Positions 1-6,632 of a stretch of DNA of 11,271 nucleotides are shown here, piece after piece; position 1 is the first letter of the stretch, and the number at the start of each line of letters is the position of its first letter. Where the stretch lies: the NCBI GenBank assembly GCA_002454505.1, contig DKJA01000217.1:1-11271 (forward strand). Reading direction: 5' to 3'. This DNA comes from Oxalobacteraceae bacterium UBA6704. Lineage in GTDB: Bacteria > Pseudomonadota > Gammaproteobacteria > Burkholderiales > Burkholderiaceae_D. Both the position numbers and the translations under genes were made by a program. The notes under the pieces were generated by a model. That model made no database searches, was not told the origin of the DNA, and saw only the letters and a list, made by a program, of their open reading frames with translations.

Positions 1-147
1 ACGCTGGGCCAGGTGGCCGCGCTGCTGATGGCGGGCCTGCCGCTGGACTGGGAAATGAAGAAGGCTGCCGCCTGGTGGTTCGTGCAGCGCGAGCCGGAGG
101 AGCCGGTGCTGCTGCGGGCCGTGATGACAGCCGACCTGGTGAAGTGA
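1..147 (+). CDS. 3' end of an unidentified protein (partial)
   Basis: The frame is open from the first base and ends at TGA 145-147, giving the last 48 residues of a protein that begins outside the window. The tail is rich in Leu, Ala and Trp (it contains AAAWWFVQREPEEP) and ends in TADLVK. Codon third positions are strongly GC, as in the surrounding genes, which supports real coding. I do not recognise the family from this fragment and assign no function. No clear terminator follows before the next small gene; a short GGGC/GCCC hairpin near 198-212 has no T tract. Confidence 0.6.
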   Translation, partial: TLGQVAALLMAGLPLDWEMKKAAAWWFVQREPEEPVLLRAVMTADLVK

Positions 148-201
148 AAAGTGAAGCCAGGTCGGGCGCCGTTTGCCACCAAATGACACCCGCCGCAGGG
201 C

Positions 202-229
202 TTGTAATGCCCGTGCCGTCTGCTAAAGT
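202..229 (+). promoter_or_regulatory. Possible sigma70 promoter for the small membrane protein gene
   Basis: TTGTAA at 202-207 (4 of 6 to the -35 consensus) and TAAAGT at 224-229 (4 of 6 to the -10 consensus) are separated by 16 nt. Transcription would start near 236, leaving a leader of about 45 nt before ATG 281. If correct, this excludes the upstream in-frame ATG at 233. Both boxes are only moderate matches, so this is a prediction. Confidence 0.3.
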
Positions 230-280
230 TTAATGGTATCAACTAGAGGAGCGGCCATCCGCAAGGGTGGCTGGATTACC

Positions 281-400
281 ATGCCAGCACTGCTGACGAT
301 CGGCATCTTCATTGCAACCGTGGGGCTGATCGCCTATGAAATCATTTCGGAAACCCGTGGTGGTCACCAGAAACTGACCGACCGCTATCACGAAGAATAG
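281..400 (+). CDS. Small single-pass membrane protein, 39 aa, unknown function
   Basis: The predicted protein starts MPALLTIGIFIATVGLIAYE, so residues 3-18 form one uninterrupted hydrophobic helix. A short polar, charged tail follows and ends KLTDRYHEE. That is the pattern of a small inner-membrane protein. The stop is TAG 398-400. An in-frame ATG at 233 would add 16 residues (MVSTRGAAIRKGGWIT). ATG 281 is preferred because the predicted promoter lies just upstream of 233 and because the hydrophobic helix then lies at the N terminus. The ribosome site is weak: AAGGGTGG at 263-270 is a little far away, and an AGAGGAG at 245-251 has no good start codon at the right spacing. A strong terminator follows at 421-466, consistent with a one-gene transcript. 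I do not recognise a family. Confidence 0.5.
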   Translation: MPALLTIGIFIATVGLIAYEIISETRGGHQKLTDRYHEE

Positions 401-420
401 CGCGCGCTTCACTGCAAGCG

Positions 421-466
421 AAGCTCCGCAGCAGCCCGGTGCGCCGGTCTGTTGGCGGAGTTTTTT
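421..466 (+). terminator. Intrinsic terminator after the small membrane protein gene
   Basis: CTCCGC (424-429) pairs with GCGGAG (455-460). Inside this, CCGG (436-439) and CCGG (444-447) form the tip of the hairpin. Six T residues at 461-466 follow the stem directly, and AAG at 421-423 can pair with the start of the T run. This is a canonical Rho-independent arrangement for + strand transcription. The T run also lies in the left arm of the inverted repeat at 451-585. Confidence 0.65.
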
Positions 467-585
467 GGGGACTGTCCCCGCAGGGGCCTGTCCCCGGGGT
501 TGTTTTCTGCTTCCAATCCACAAAATTCAAAACCAACCCCGGGGACAGGCCCCTACGGGGACAGTCCCCAGCCAACTCGGCCAAC
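451..585. repeat. REP/BIME-like inverted repeat element
   Basis: The core arms 467-502 and 534-569 (36 nt each) are reverse complements with a single mismatch (481 against 555), around a 31-nt AT-richer loop (503-533). Pairing extends outward to 451-502 against 534-585, 47 of 52 positions by hand count. Each arm also carries its own small palindrome, GGGGACTGTCCCC at 467-479 and GGGGACAGTCCCC at 557-569. GC-rich nested palindromes of this kind between genes are typical of REP/BIME elements in proteobacteria, which are spread by RAYT transposases. No transposase gene is present here. It sits between a + strand gene and the 3' end of fliD, where it could also stabilise or end transcripts. Confidence 0.75.
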
Positions 586-597
586 TCGGCCAACTAG
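571..597. repeat. Three tandem 9-bp units at the fliD stop codon
   Basis: GCCAACTCG occurs at 571-579 and 580-588, followed by the variant GCCAACTAG at 589-597. The last unit contains the complement of the fliD TAG stop (594-596). The first two units overlap the outer edge of the inverted repeat. Confidence 0.6.
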
Positions 598-1982
598 CCC
601 AGCAAATCGAGGAACGTTCCCGTCCCGCCCATCTGCTCCTGCATCGTGTACAGCTGCGCCAGCGCCTGCGCCTGCGTGGTCAGCGACTGGGCCAGCCGGT
701 CCTTGCGGGTCTCCAGCGTGTCGAGCGAGCGGGTCACCTGGGTCTGCGTGCGGGTGACGATGCCGCGGTCGGCCGTCAGTGCGTCGATCTTCTTGTCCAG
801 CCGGTCCGCCAGGCCCTTGCCTTCGTCGGTGAACAGCTTGCTGACGGCGCGCGGGTCGGCCTCGACGGCCGCCTTCAGCTTGGCTTCGTCCAGCTTCAGC
901 ACGCCCTTGCTGTCGAACGACAGGCCGGCCGCCGTCAGCCCCTGCGACGTGGCGCCCACGCCGTCCAGCTTGACCAGCGACTGCAGCTGGCTGCTGACCT
1001 GGGCCAGCGCCTGGTCGCCTTTCAGCGGGCCCTGCTGCAAGGCGGCCAATTGCGCCGTCAGCTTGTTGTAGCCATCGACGAAGGCCGACACGTTCTTGCC
1101 GATCTGGCTGGCATCCTGGCTCACGGTCACGTCCGTCTCGCCCTTGCCGGTCAGCGCCAGCGTCACGCCCGGCAGCGCGTCGGTCACCGTGTTGGAGCTG
1201 CTGACGAAGTCCTTGTCGCCCACGGTGAGCAGCGCATCCTGCGCGGCCTGCGCCTGCGACATGCCGGTGGCCGTGGGATTGGCCGGATCGAAGCCGATGG
1301 CCGCTTTCAGCGATGCGTCACCGCTGACGGTGATGCGCAGCGTCTGCGCGGCGCCGTCCTTGCCCTTGATCTGCAGCGAGTAACCGGCATCGCCCTTGAC
1401 GACGCTGGCGTCCACGCCCTGCTGCTTCAGCGCGGCGGCGATGCCGTCCAGCGTGTTGTTGCTGCTGTCGATGGTCAGCGTCTTCGCGCTCGCGCTGTCG
1501 GGCTTGAAGCCGGTATCGCCCAGCGTGCCCCAGTCCAGCTTGATGGTGGCCGGCATGCCGGTGCCGATCTGCGTGGCGGCCGTCAGCTGGGTGCCGCTGT
1601 TGAGGATCTGGCCCTGCGCCAGCTGCTTGACGTTGACCTTGTACGTGCCCGCCAGCGCGGACGCACCGGTGGTGGCCGACAGCACGTCCTTGTTGGATGA
1701 CGATGCCGTGGTGGCCAGGCCCGTGCCGGACAGCCCTTCGGCGATGGTCTCGAACGCGGCCAGTGCGCTCTGCAGCTGGCCGAGGCCGGACAGGCGCGTC
1801 TGGTCGGCCGTCAGGCTGGCGTTGAGCTTGTTGATATTGCCCTGCTGGCCCGACAGCGCCTGCTGGATGCGCGCGGCAACTGTTGGCGACAGCGTGCTGC
1901 TGGCGGCGCCGGTTCCGATGGAGCCCAGCGTGGAAGTGTTACCGTAAAGCGAGGAAAGCAGCAGGCTGGTATTCGTGTTCAT
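594..1982 (-). CDS. fliD: Flagellar filament capping protein FliD (hook-associated protein 2), orphan copy
   Basis: FliD forms the cap at the tip of the flagellar filament, where it directs flagellin folding and insertion. The 462-residue product has the usual layout: a Gln/Leu-rich N-terminal helical segment (about 30-90) leading into the FliD_N-type region (GTYKVNVKQLAQGQ, 112-125); the flagellin-hook IN-like stretch SSSNTVTDALPGVTLAL (261-277); and a C-terminal helical domain (about 295-450). It has no cysteine, as is common for exported flagellar axial proteins. The start at ATG 1982 is chosen because GGAG lies 8 nt upstream and the N terminus is then MNTNTSLLLS; a 15-residue extension to 2027 has no support. 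No fliC, fliS or fliT is nearby, which is unusual because fliD normally sits with them. A distant FliD-like paralogue is possible, since the usual SSxGxGSGLD start is missing. Confidence 0.85.
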   Translation of the reverse strand: MNTNTSLLLSSLYGNTSTLGSIGTGAASSTLSPTVAARIQQALSGQQGNINKLNASLTADQTRLSGLGQLQSALAAFETIAEGLSGTGLATTASSSNKDVLSATTGASALAGTYKVNVKQLAQGQILNSGTQLTAATQIGTGMPATIKLDWGTLGDTGFKPDSASAKTLTIDSSNNTLDGIAAALKQQGVDASVVKGDAGYSLQIKGKDGAAQTLRITVSGDASLKAAIGFDPANPTATGMSQAQAAQDALLTVGDKDFVSSSNTVTDALPGVTLALTGKGETDVTVSQDASQIGKNVSAFVDGYNKLTAQLAALQQGPLKGDQALAQVSSQLQSLVKLDGVGATSQGLTAAGLSFDSKGVLKLDEAKLKAAVEADPRAVSKLFTDEGKGLADRLDKKIDALTADRGIVTRTQTQVTRSLDTLETRKDRLAQSLTTQAQALAQLYTMQEQMGGTGTFLDLLG

Positions 1983-2142
1983 GGGGGTGTCTCCGGTGAC
2001 TCCATCGGTATGCCGCCATGATCGCACAATGTCGTGGCCGCAAAGGCATGAACAGAGCCGGATTTACAACTGAGTTACAACTTAACTGGTTGCTTTCCGG
2101 TTGCAAGTCGATGAAGTCTTGCCTTTCCATCAACGTATGACG

Positions 2143-2463
2143 TCAGCGCATGAACTTGGCGATCGCCGCACTGGCTTCCGGCGGCAACGGCTGGAACACG
2201 AAGCCCACCTTGAACTCGTCGCCGCTGAAGATGCAGTGGTTGACCTTGGCGCGGCAGGTGATGACCTGCGGCTTGCCGTCGACGAGCATCTCGAACACCA
2301 CCTGCCCCTGCTGTCCCACATCGACCTTGTGCGCGGACGTTACCGACATGCCGGCCGGGCCCAGGTCGAACGTGCGCGCGGCCATCGGCGCGCCGCCGTC
2401 CATCACCAGCATGGCCCTCACGCGCAGGATCTTGCGCGCGCCCTGTCTTTGATCGACTAACAA
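2143..2463 (-). CDS. PilZ-domain protein (probable cyclic-di-GMP receptor)
   Basis: PilZ domains bind cyclic di-GMP and alter motility, secretion or polysaccharide output through protein contacts. This 106-residue protein is essentially one PilZ domain. It has the N-terminal arginine motif RKILR (RxxxR, residues 10-14) and then DLGPAGMSV (33-41), which corresponds to (D/N)xSxxG with the Ser replaced by Gly. A beta-barrel-like stretch follows up to GDEFKVGFVF. The frame is closed by a TGA just upstream and the first start codon is TTG at 2463, with AAAGGG about 8 nt before it, so TTG initiation is likely; the next ATG (residue 18) would remove the arginine motif. It lies between radA and fliD on the same strand. 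A role in flagellar control is attractive but is inferred only from the fliD neighbour. Confidence 0.85.
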   Translation of the reverse strand: MLVDQRQGARKILRVRAMLVMDGGAPMAARTFDLGPAGMSVTSAHKVDVGQQGQVVFEMLVDGKPQVITCRAKVNHCIFSGDEFKVGFVFQPLPPEASAAIAKFMR

Positions 2464-2474
2464 TTGATTTACCC

Positions 2475-2486
2475 TTTGATATCAAA
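2475..2486. promoter_or_regulatory. Perfect 12-bp palindrome upstream of the PilZ gene
   Basis: TTTGATATCAAA is a perfect palindrome that ends 12 nt upstream of the TTG start of the PilZ gene and overlaps its predicted ribosome site region. It could be an operator or a leader element affecting translation. No factor can be named from the sequence. Confidence 0.3.
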
Positions 2487-2528
2487 CACCCATGCTGCAA
2501 GGCGTTATTTTACTTCGCTGGGGAAAAT

Positions 2529-2558
2529 ATTGCATACGATTACATACTTTAATGCAAT
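2529..2558 (-). other. AT-rich inverted repeat at the radA 3' end, possible weak terminator or promoter
   Basis: ATTGCAT (2529-2535) and ATGCAAT (2552-2558) are perfect 7-bp inverted copies spanning the radA stop codon (2549-2551). On the minus strand the stem is followed by ATTTTCC, a poor T tract, so termination would be weak. The same stretch could supply a promoter for the PilZ gene, since minus-strand TTGCAT lies 15 nt before TATGCA. The two readings cannot be separated by eye. Confidence 0.3.
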
Positions 2559-3925
2559 TCACGCAGCTTTGTAAACGCATCGTCGATGCGGTCGACGGCA
2601 ATGATCGTCATGCCGTCGATCGGCTGCTTCGGCGCATTCGCTTTCGGGATCATCGCGATCGAGAAACCCAGCTTGGCCGCCTCGCGCAGCCGCTCCTGGC
2701 CGCGCGGCGCGGGCCGGATCTCGCCGGCCAGGCCCACTTCGCCGAACACGACGAAGCCGCGCGGCAGCGGCTTGTTGCGCATCGACGAGTTGATCGCCAG
2801 CAGCACGGCCAGGTCGGCCGCCGGTTCGGTGATCTTCACGCCGCCGACGGCGTTGATGAACACGTCCTGGTCGAACGCCGCGATGCCGGCATGCCGGTGC
2901 AGCACGGCCAGCAGCATCGCCAGCCGGTTCTGCTCCAGCCCGACCGACAGCCGGCGCGCATTCGGCAGGTGACTCGCATCGACCAGCGCCTGGATCTCGA
3001 CCAGCAGCGGCCGCGTGCCTTCCTGCGTCACCATCACGCAGGAGCCGGGCACCTGGTTGTCGTGCTGGGAAAGGAACAGCGCGGACGGGTTCGAAACGCC
3101 CTTCAGGCCCTTCTCCGTCATCGCGAACACGCCCAGCTCGTTGACGGCGCCGAAGCGGTTCTTGATCGCCCGCACCAGCCGGTAGCTGGAATGGCTGTCG
3201 CCCTCGAAATACAGCACGGTATCGACGATGTGTTCCAGCACGCGGGGGCCGGCCAGCGCGCCCTCCTTGGTGACGTGGCCGACGAGGATGATCGTCACGC
3301 CCGTCTGCTTGGCCACGCGCGTCAGCTGGGCCGCGCATTCGCGCACCTGCGCCACGGAGCCCGGCGCGGACGTCAGCGCGTCCGAGTACAGCGTCTGGAT
3401 CGAGTCGATCACGGCCACTTCCGGCTTCACGTCGGCCAGCGTCTGCTGGATCTTCTCCAGCTGGATCTCGGCCTGCAGCTTGAATTCCTTCGCGTCGATG
3501 GCCAGGCGCTTGGCGCGCAGCGCGATCTGCGCGCCGGACTCCTCGCCCGACACGTACAGCACGCTTTTCAGCTTCGACAGATTGGCCAGCGCCTGCAGCA
3601 GCAGCGTCGACTTGCCGATGCCCGGGTCGCCGCCGATCAGCACGACACCGCCGGCCACCAGGCCGCCGCCCAGCACGCGGTCGAATTCCTCGATGCCGGT
3701 GCCGAAGCGCGGCACGTCGAGCGCCTCGATCTCGTGCAGCGACAGCACGGGCGCCGTCTGCGCCAGCGACTGGGGCGTCGGCTGCGACAGGCGGTTCACG
3801 CCGGCCGGTTCGATGACGGTTTCCACCATCGTGTTCCACTGCCGGCATGCCGGGCACTGGCCCGCCCACTTGCTGCTGATCCCGCCGCATTCGCTGCAGG
3901 TGTATTGCGTCTTTGCTTTGGCCAT
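2549..3925 (-). CDS. radA: DNA repair and recombination protein RadA (Sms)
   Basis: RadA is a RecA-related hexameric helicase that promotes branch migration during recombinational repair. The 458-residue length is normal for the family. Visible in order are: an N-terminal four-cysteine zinc finger (C10, C13, C24, C27); Walker A GGDPGIGKST (98-107); a Walker B strand VAVIDSIQT (170-178); the RadA signature KNRFG (255-259); and a C-terminal Lon-protease-like domain running to LRELH. The start ATG 3923-3925 gives the typical MAKAKTQYTCSECG beginning, which fixes the start although no clear Shine-Dalgarno sequence precedes it. It follows alr by 63 nt on the same strand and may be co-transcribed with it. 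The alr-radA pair next to lplT is a familiar betaproteobacterial arrangement. Confidence 0.97.
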   Translation of the reverse strand: MAKAKTQYTCSECGGISSKWAGQCPACRQWNTMVETVIEPAGVNRLSQPTPQSLAQTAPVLSLHEIEALDVPRFGTGIEEFDRVLGGGLVAGGVVLIGGDPGIGKSTLLLQALANLSKLKSVLYVSGEESGAQIALRAKRLAIDAKEFKLQAEIQLEKIQQTLADVKPEVAVIDSIQTLYSDALTSAPGSVAQVRECAAQLTRVAKQTGVTIILVGHVTKEGALAGPRVLEHIVDTVLYFEGDSHSSYRLVRAIKNRFGAVNELGVFAMTEKGLKGVSNPSALFLSQHDNQVPGSCVMVTQEGTRPLLVEIQALVDASHLPNARRLSVGLEQNRLAMLLAVLHRHAGIAAFDQDVFINAVGGVKITEPAADLAVLLAINSSMRNKPLPRGFVVFGEVGLAGEIRPAPRGQERLREAAKLGFSIAMIPKANAPKQPIDGMTIIAVDRIDDAFTKLRELH

Positions 3926-3988
3926 ATATGAATAGGAGTGTTACCGGGGGTGATGGTGCCGGAGCTGCGTATTACAAGCCGAGTCAGG

Positions 3989-5077
3989 TCAGTCTTCCAG
4001 GATGCGCACACGCGGCGCCACCGCGCACAGCAGCTCGTAGCCGATCGTGCCGGCGCTGGCGGCCACATCGTCGACCGGCAGCCCCTCGCCCCACAGTACT
4101 ACGCGGCTGCCCACCCGCGCGCTGTCGATGCCAGTCAGGTCGACGGCCATCATGTCCATCGACACGCGGCCCACGGTGCGGGTGCGGATGCCGTCCACCA
4201 GCACCGGCGTGCCGGTCGGCGCGTGGCGGGGATAGCCGTCCGCATAACCGCAGGCGACGACGCCCACGCGCATCGTCCGGTTGGCCGCGAAGCGGCTGCC
4301 GTAGCCGACGAAGTCGCCGGCGGCGATCTGCTGCACGCCGATCAGTTCGCTGGCCAGCGTCATCGCCGGCAGCAGGCCGAATTCCCCGGCGGTATGGCCG
4401 CCCGGCGTGCCGCCGTACAGCATGATGCCGGGACGGATCCAGTCGCTGACCAGCTCGCCATGCAGTTCCGGCATGCGGAACACGCCCGCCGAATTGGCCA
4501 GGCTGCGCGGCGCGTCGATGCCGGCGGCACCCTGCCCGAAGCGGCGGATCTGCTCGCGGATCGGCAGGCAGGAGTGGGCCGCCTCGTCCGCGTTGGCGAA
4601 GTGCGTCATCAGCGTGATCTCGCCCACGTGCGGGATGGCCCGCAGCCGCGTATAGGCGGCATGAAATTCTTCCGGCTTGAAACCCAGCCGGTTCATCCCC
4701 GTGTTCATTTTCAGATGCACGTCGATCTTGCGCGGCAGCGGCGTCGATTCCAGCAGCGCGATCTGCTCGTTGCAATGCGCTGCGCCATTGAGGCCATGCT
4801 GCGCCATCGTGTGCAGGTCGGCCGCATCGAACCAGCCTTCCAGCAGCAGGATCGGCTTCTGCCAGCCCAGCTCGCGCAACTTCACCGCGTTGTCGAATTC
4901 GATCAGCGCCATGCCATCCGCATCGGCGAAGCCGCGCAGCGCCCGCGCCAGGCCGTGGCCGTAGGCATGGGCCTTGACGACGGCCCATGCCTGCGAGCCG
5001 GGGGCGCAGGCGCGCGCGCGGGCCAGGTTGTGCTGCATGGCGGCGATATGGATGGTGGCGGTAATGGGCCTCGGCAT
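3989..5077 (-). CDS. alr: Alanine racemase (PLP-dependent)
   Basis: This enzyme interconverts L- and D-alanine in the cytoplasm and supplies D-alanine for peptidoglycan. In the 362-residue product the PLP-binding lysine is K35 in AVVKAHAYGHG, and the opposing catalytic tyrosine is Y259 in VGYGSRF. The conserved GYADGYPR block follows 19 residues later, and the SMDM segment is near residue 306. Alr is a TIM-barrel plus beta-domain enzyme active as a dimer, and the length is normal. I chose ATG 5077 (MPRPITATIH); an in-frame TTG at 5092 adds only five residues, and neither has a good ribosome site. A weak possible promoter on the minus strand is TATACA at 5151-5156 with TTTCGG 18 nt upstream. 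The gene is divergent from lplT and upstream of radA. Confidence 0.96.
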   Translation of the reverse strand: MPRPITATIHIAAMQHNLARARACAPGSQAWAVVKAHAYGHGLARALRGFADADGMALIEFDNAVKLRELGWQKPILLLEGWFDAADLHTMAQHGLNGAAHCNEQIALLESTPLPRKIDVHLKMNTGMNRLGFKPEEFHAAYTRLRAIPHVGEITLMTHFANADEAAHSCLPIREQIRRFGQGAAGIDAPRSLANSAGVFRMPELHGELVSDWIRPGIMLYGGTPGGHTAGEFGLLPAMTLASELIGVQQIAAGDFVGYGSRFAANRTMRVGVVACGYADGYPRHAPTGTPVLVDGIRTRTVGRVSMDMMAVDLTGIDSARVGSRVVLWGEGLPVDDVAASAGTIGYELLCAVAPRVRILED

Positions 5078-5369
5078 GGCGGTCGATCGCAAAAAGAGGA
5101 AGCGCGCATTTTACTCCGCCGCGGCGCGGCAGGCGAGGCGGCGACTATCGTGTATAGATTGACAAGACAGCATGCCGAAAGCGCATCCTTAAAGACAACT
5201 TAAGCACGCTCGTGCAGGCCGCCGGCAATCGGCCGCGAGCCCTGCTGCGGCAAGGCTTTCCGCCCTCCCGCAGGGTGCCGGATGACGCACCTGCAGCACG
5301 GCCGTTTTCTTTGGAAAGGCACCCATTCATGGTATAAAGCAAGCCGATCTCAGTTTTCAGGCGTTCAGA
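5078..5369. other. Divergent intergenic region between alr and lplT
   Basis: This 292-nt stretch holds the control regions for both genes. The lplT promoter lies at its right end. A small perfect hairpin GCACG-CT-CGTGC is at 5204-5215. A consensus -35 box TTGACA occurs on the + strand at 5159-5164, but no acceptable -10 follows at the right distance. No small gene or RNA gene is evident. Confidence 0.5.
5311..5338 (+). promoter_or_regulatory. Probable sigma70 promoter for lplT
   Basis: TTGGAA (5311-5316) and TATAAA (5333-5338) are 16 nt apart. The -10 box matches 5 of 6 consensus bases and is preceded by TGG, giving an extended -10 (TGnTATAAA). Transcription would begin near 5345, about 25 nt before the lplT ATG. 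Confidence 0.6.
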
Positions 5370-6632
5370 ATGAATCGTGGTTTTTATACATGCATGGCGG
5401 CGCAGTTCTTTTCTTCGCTCGCGGACACCGCTTTGCTGTACGTTGCGATCGACCTGCTGACCACGATGCACTCGCCGGCCTGGATCACGCCGCTGCTCAA
5501 ATTCCTGTTTGTTCTGTTTTATGTGCTGTTGGCCGCATTTGTCGGCGCGTTCGCGGATTCCCAGCCGAAGGGCCGCGTCATGTTCATCGCCAACCTGATC
5601 AAGATCCTCGGCTGCGCGCTGATGTTCATGGACCTGCACCCGCTGGCCTCGTATGCGATCGTCGGCATCGGCGCGGCGGTCTACTCGCCAGCCAAGTACG
5701 GCATCCTGACCGAGCTGCTGCCGCCGGAAAAACTGGTGGCCGCCAATGCGTGGATCGAGGGCCTGACGATCTCGTCGATCATCTTCGGCACGGTGCTGGG
5801 CGGCGCGCTGGTCAGCGACCGCATCGCCGCGATGATCCTCGGCATCGACGTGCCGCTGATACAAACCGGTATAGACAGCGCCCCCGAGGCGGCGCTGTGC
5901 GTGGTCGGCCTGCTCTACCTCGTGGCGGCCATGTTCAACCTGCGCATTCCGCTGACCGGCTGCGTCTACCCGCAGCAGGAACGCAACCCGATCAAGCTGA
6001 TCGAAGACTTCGCCAACTGCTGCGTGATCCTGTGGAAGGACAAGCTGGGCCAGATCTCGCTGGCCGTCACCACGCTGTTCTGGGGCATGGGCGCCACGCT
6101 GCAGTTCATCGTGCTGGAATGGGCCAAGCGGGCCCTCGGCATGACCTACGAGCAGGCGACGATGATGGTCGGCCTCGTCGGCCTCGGCGTGACGGTGGGC
6201 GCGGTGCTGTCCGCCCGCATGATCACGCTGCGCAAGTCGCTGACGGTGATTCCGCTGGGCGTCGCGATGGGCCTGCTGGTGATGGGCATGGCGTTCGTCG
6301 ACACGAAGATCATCGCCTACCCGATGCTGATCCTGATCGGCGCGCTGTCCGGCTTCTTCGTCGTGCCGATGAACGCGCTGCTGCAGCATCGCGGCCACGT
6401 GCTGATGAGCGCCGGCCATTCGATCGCCGTGCAGAACTTCAACGAGAACCTGTCGATCCTGACGATGCTGGCCGTGTACTCGCTGATGCTGCGGCTGCAC
6501 CTGGACCTGAACGTGATCATCATCCTGTTCGGCCTGTTCCTGGCCGGCACGATGCTGGCCATCCGCCACCTGCACGTGACCAACCAGCGCGAACACGATT
6601 CGCTCGCGCTGATCGGCGAGCACAAGCACTAA
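5370..6632 (+). CDS. lplT: Lysophospholipid transporter LplT (major facilitator superfamily)
   Basis: LplT flips lysophospholipids across the inner membrane so that they can be re-acylated. The 420-residue protein is hydrophobic throughout, in the pattern of a 12-helix MFS carrier. It shares family blocks with the E. coli protein as I recall it: an N-terminal AAQFFSSLADTALL, the SPAKYGILTELLPPEKLVAAN segment region near 110-130, and GFFVVPMNALLQHRGH and SIAVQNFNENLSIL in the C-terminal half. The ATG at 5370 has only a weak AGG upstream, but its distance from the promoter and the family-like start MNRGFYTCMAAQFF support it. The partner acyltransferase gene (aas), adjacent to lplT in E. coli, is not beside it here. 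Its TAA stop (6630-6632) overlaps the stop of the convergent HNH gene. Confidence 0.93.
   Translation: MNRGFYTCMAAQFFSSLADTALLYVAIDLLTTMHSPAWITPLLKFLFVLFYVLLAAFVGAFADSQPKGRVMFIANLIKILGCALMFMDLHPLASYAIVGIGAAVYSPAKYGILTELLPPEKLVAANAWIEGLTISSIIFGTVLGGALVSDRIAAMILGIDVPLIQTGIDSAPEAALCVVGLLYLVAAMFNLRIPLTGCVYPQQERNPIKLIEDFANCCVILWKDKLGQISLAVTTLFWGMGATLQFIVLEWAKRALGMTYEQATMMVGLVGLGVTVGAVLSARMITLRKSLTVIPLGVAMGLLVMGMAFVDTKIIAYPMLILIGALSGFFVVPMNALLQHRGHVLMSAGHSIAVQNFNENLSILTMLAVYSLMLRLHLDLNVIIILFGLFLAGTMLAIRHLHVTNQREHDSLALIGEHKH

Noticed and set aside
451..585. CRISPR array or origin-type iterons in the repeat region
   Set aside because: There are only two inverted arms and three 9-bp units, with no regularly spaced repeats, no unique spacers and no cas or rep gene.
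2492..3931. 479-codon + strand open frame opposite radA
   Set aside because: It is a GC-driven shadow of radA, rich in Arg, His and Gln with no family pattern. radA on the other strand has every expected motif.
5159..5187. Perfect -35 box TTGACA on the + strand as a second lplT promoter
   Set aside because: No acceptable -10 box follows at 16-18 nt, and the 5311-5338 pair is much better placed.
5145..6629. 494-codon minus-strand open frame opposite lplT
   Set aside because: The translation is a repetitive His/Gln/Arg/Asp-rich string typical of antisense to a GC-rich membrane protein gene. lplT is clearly the real gene.
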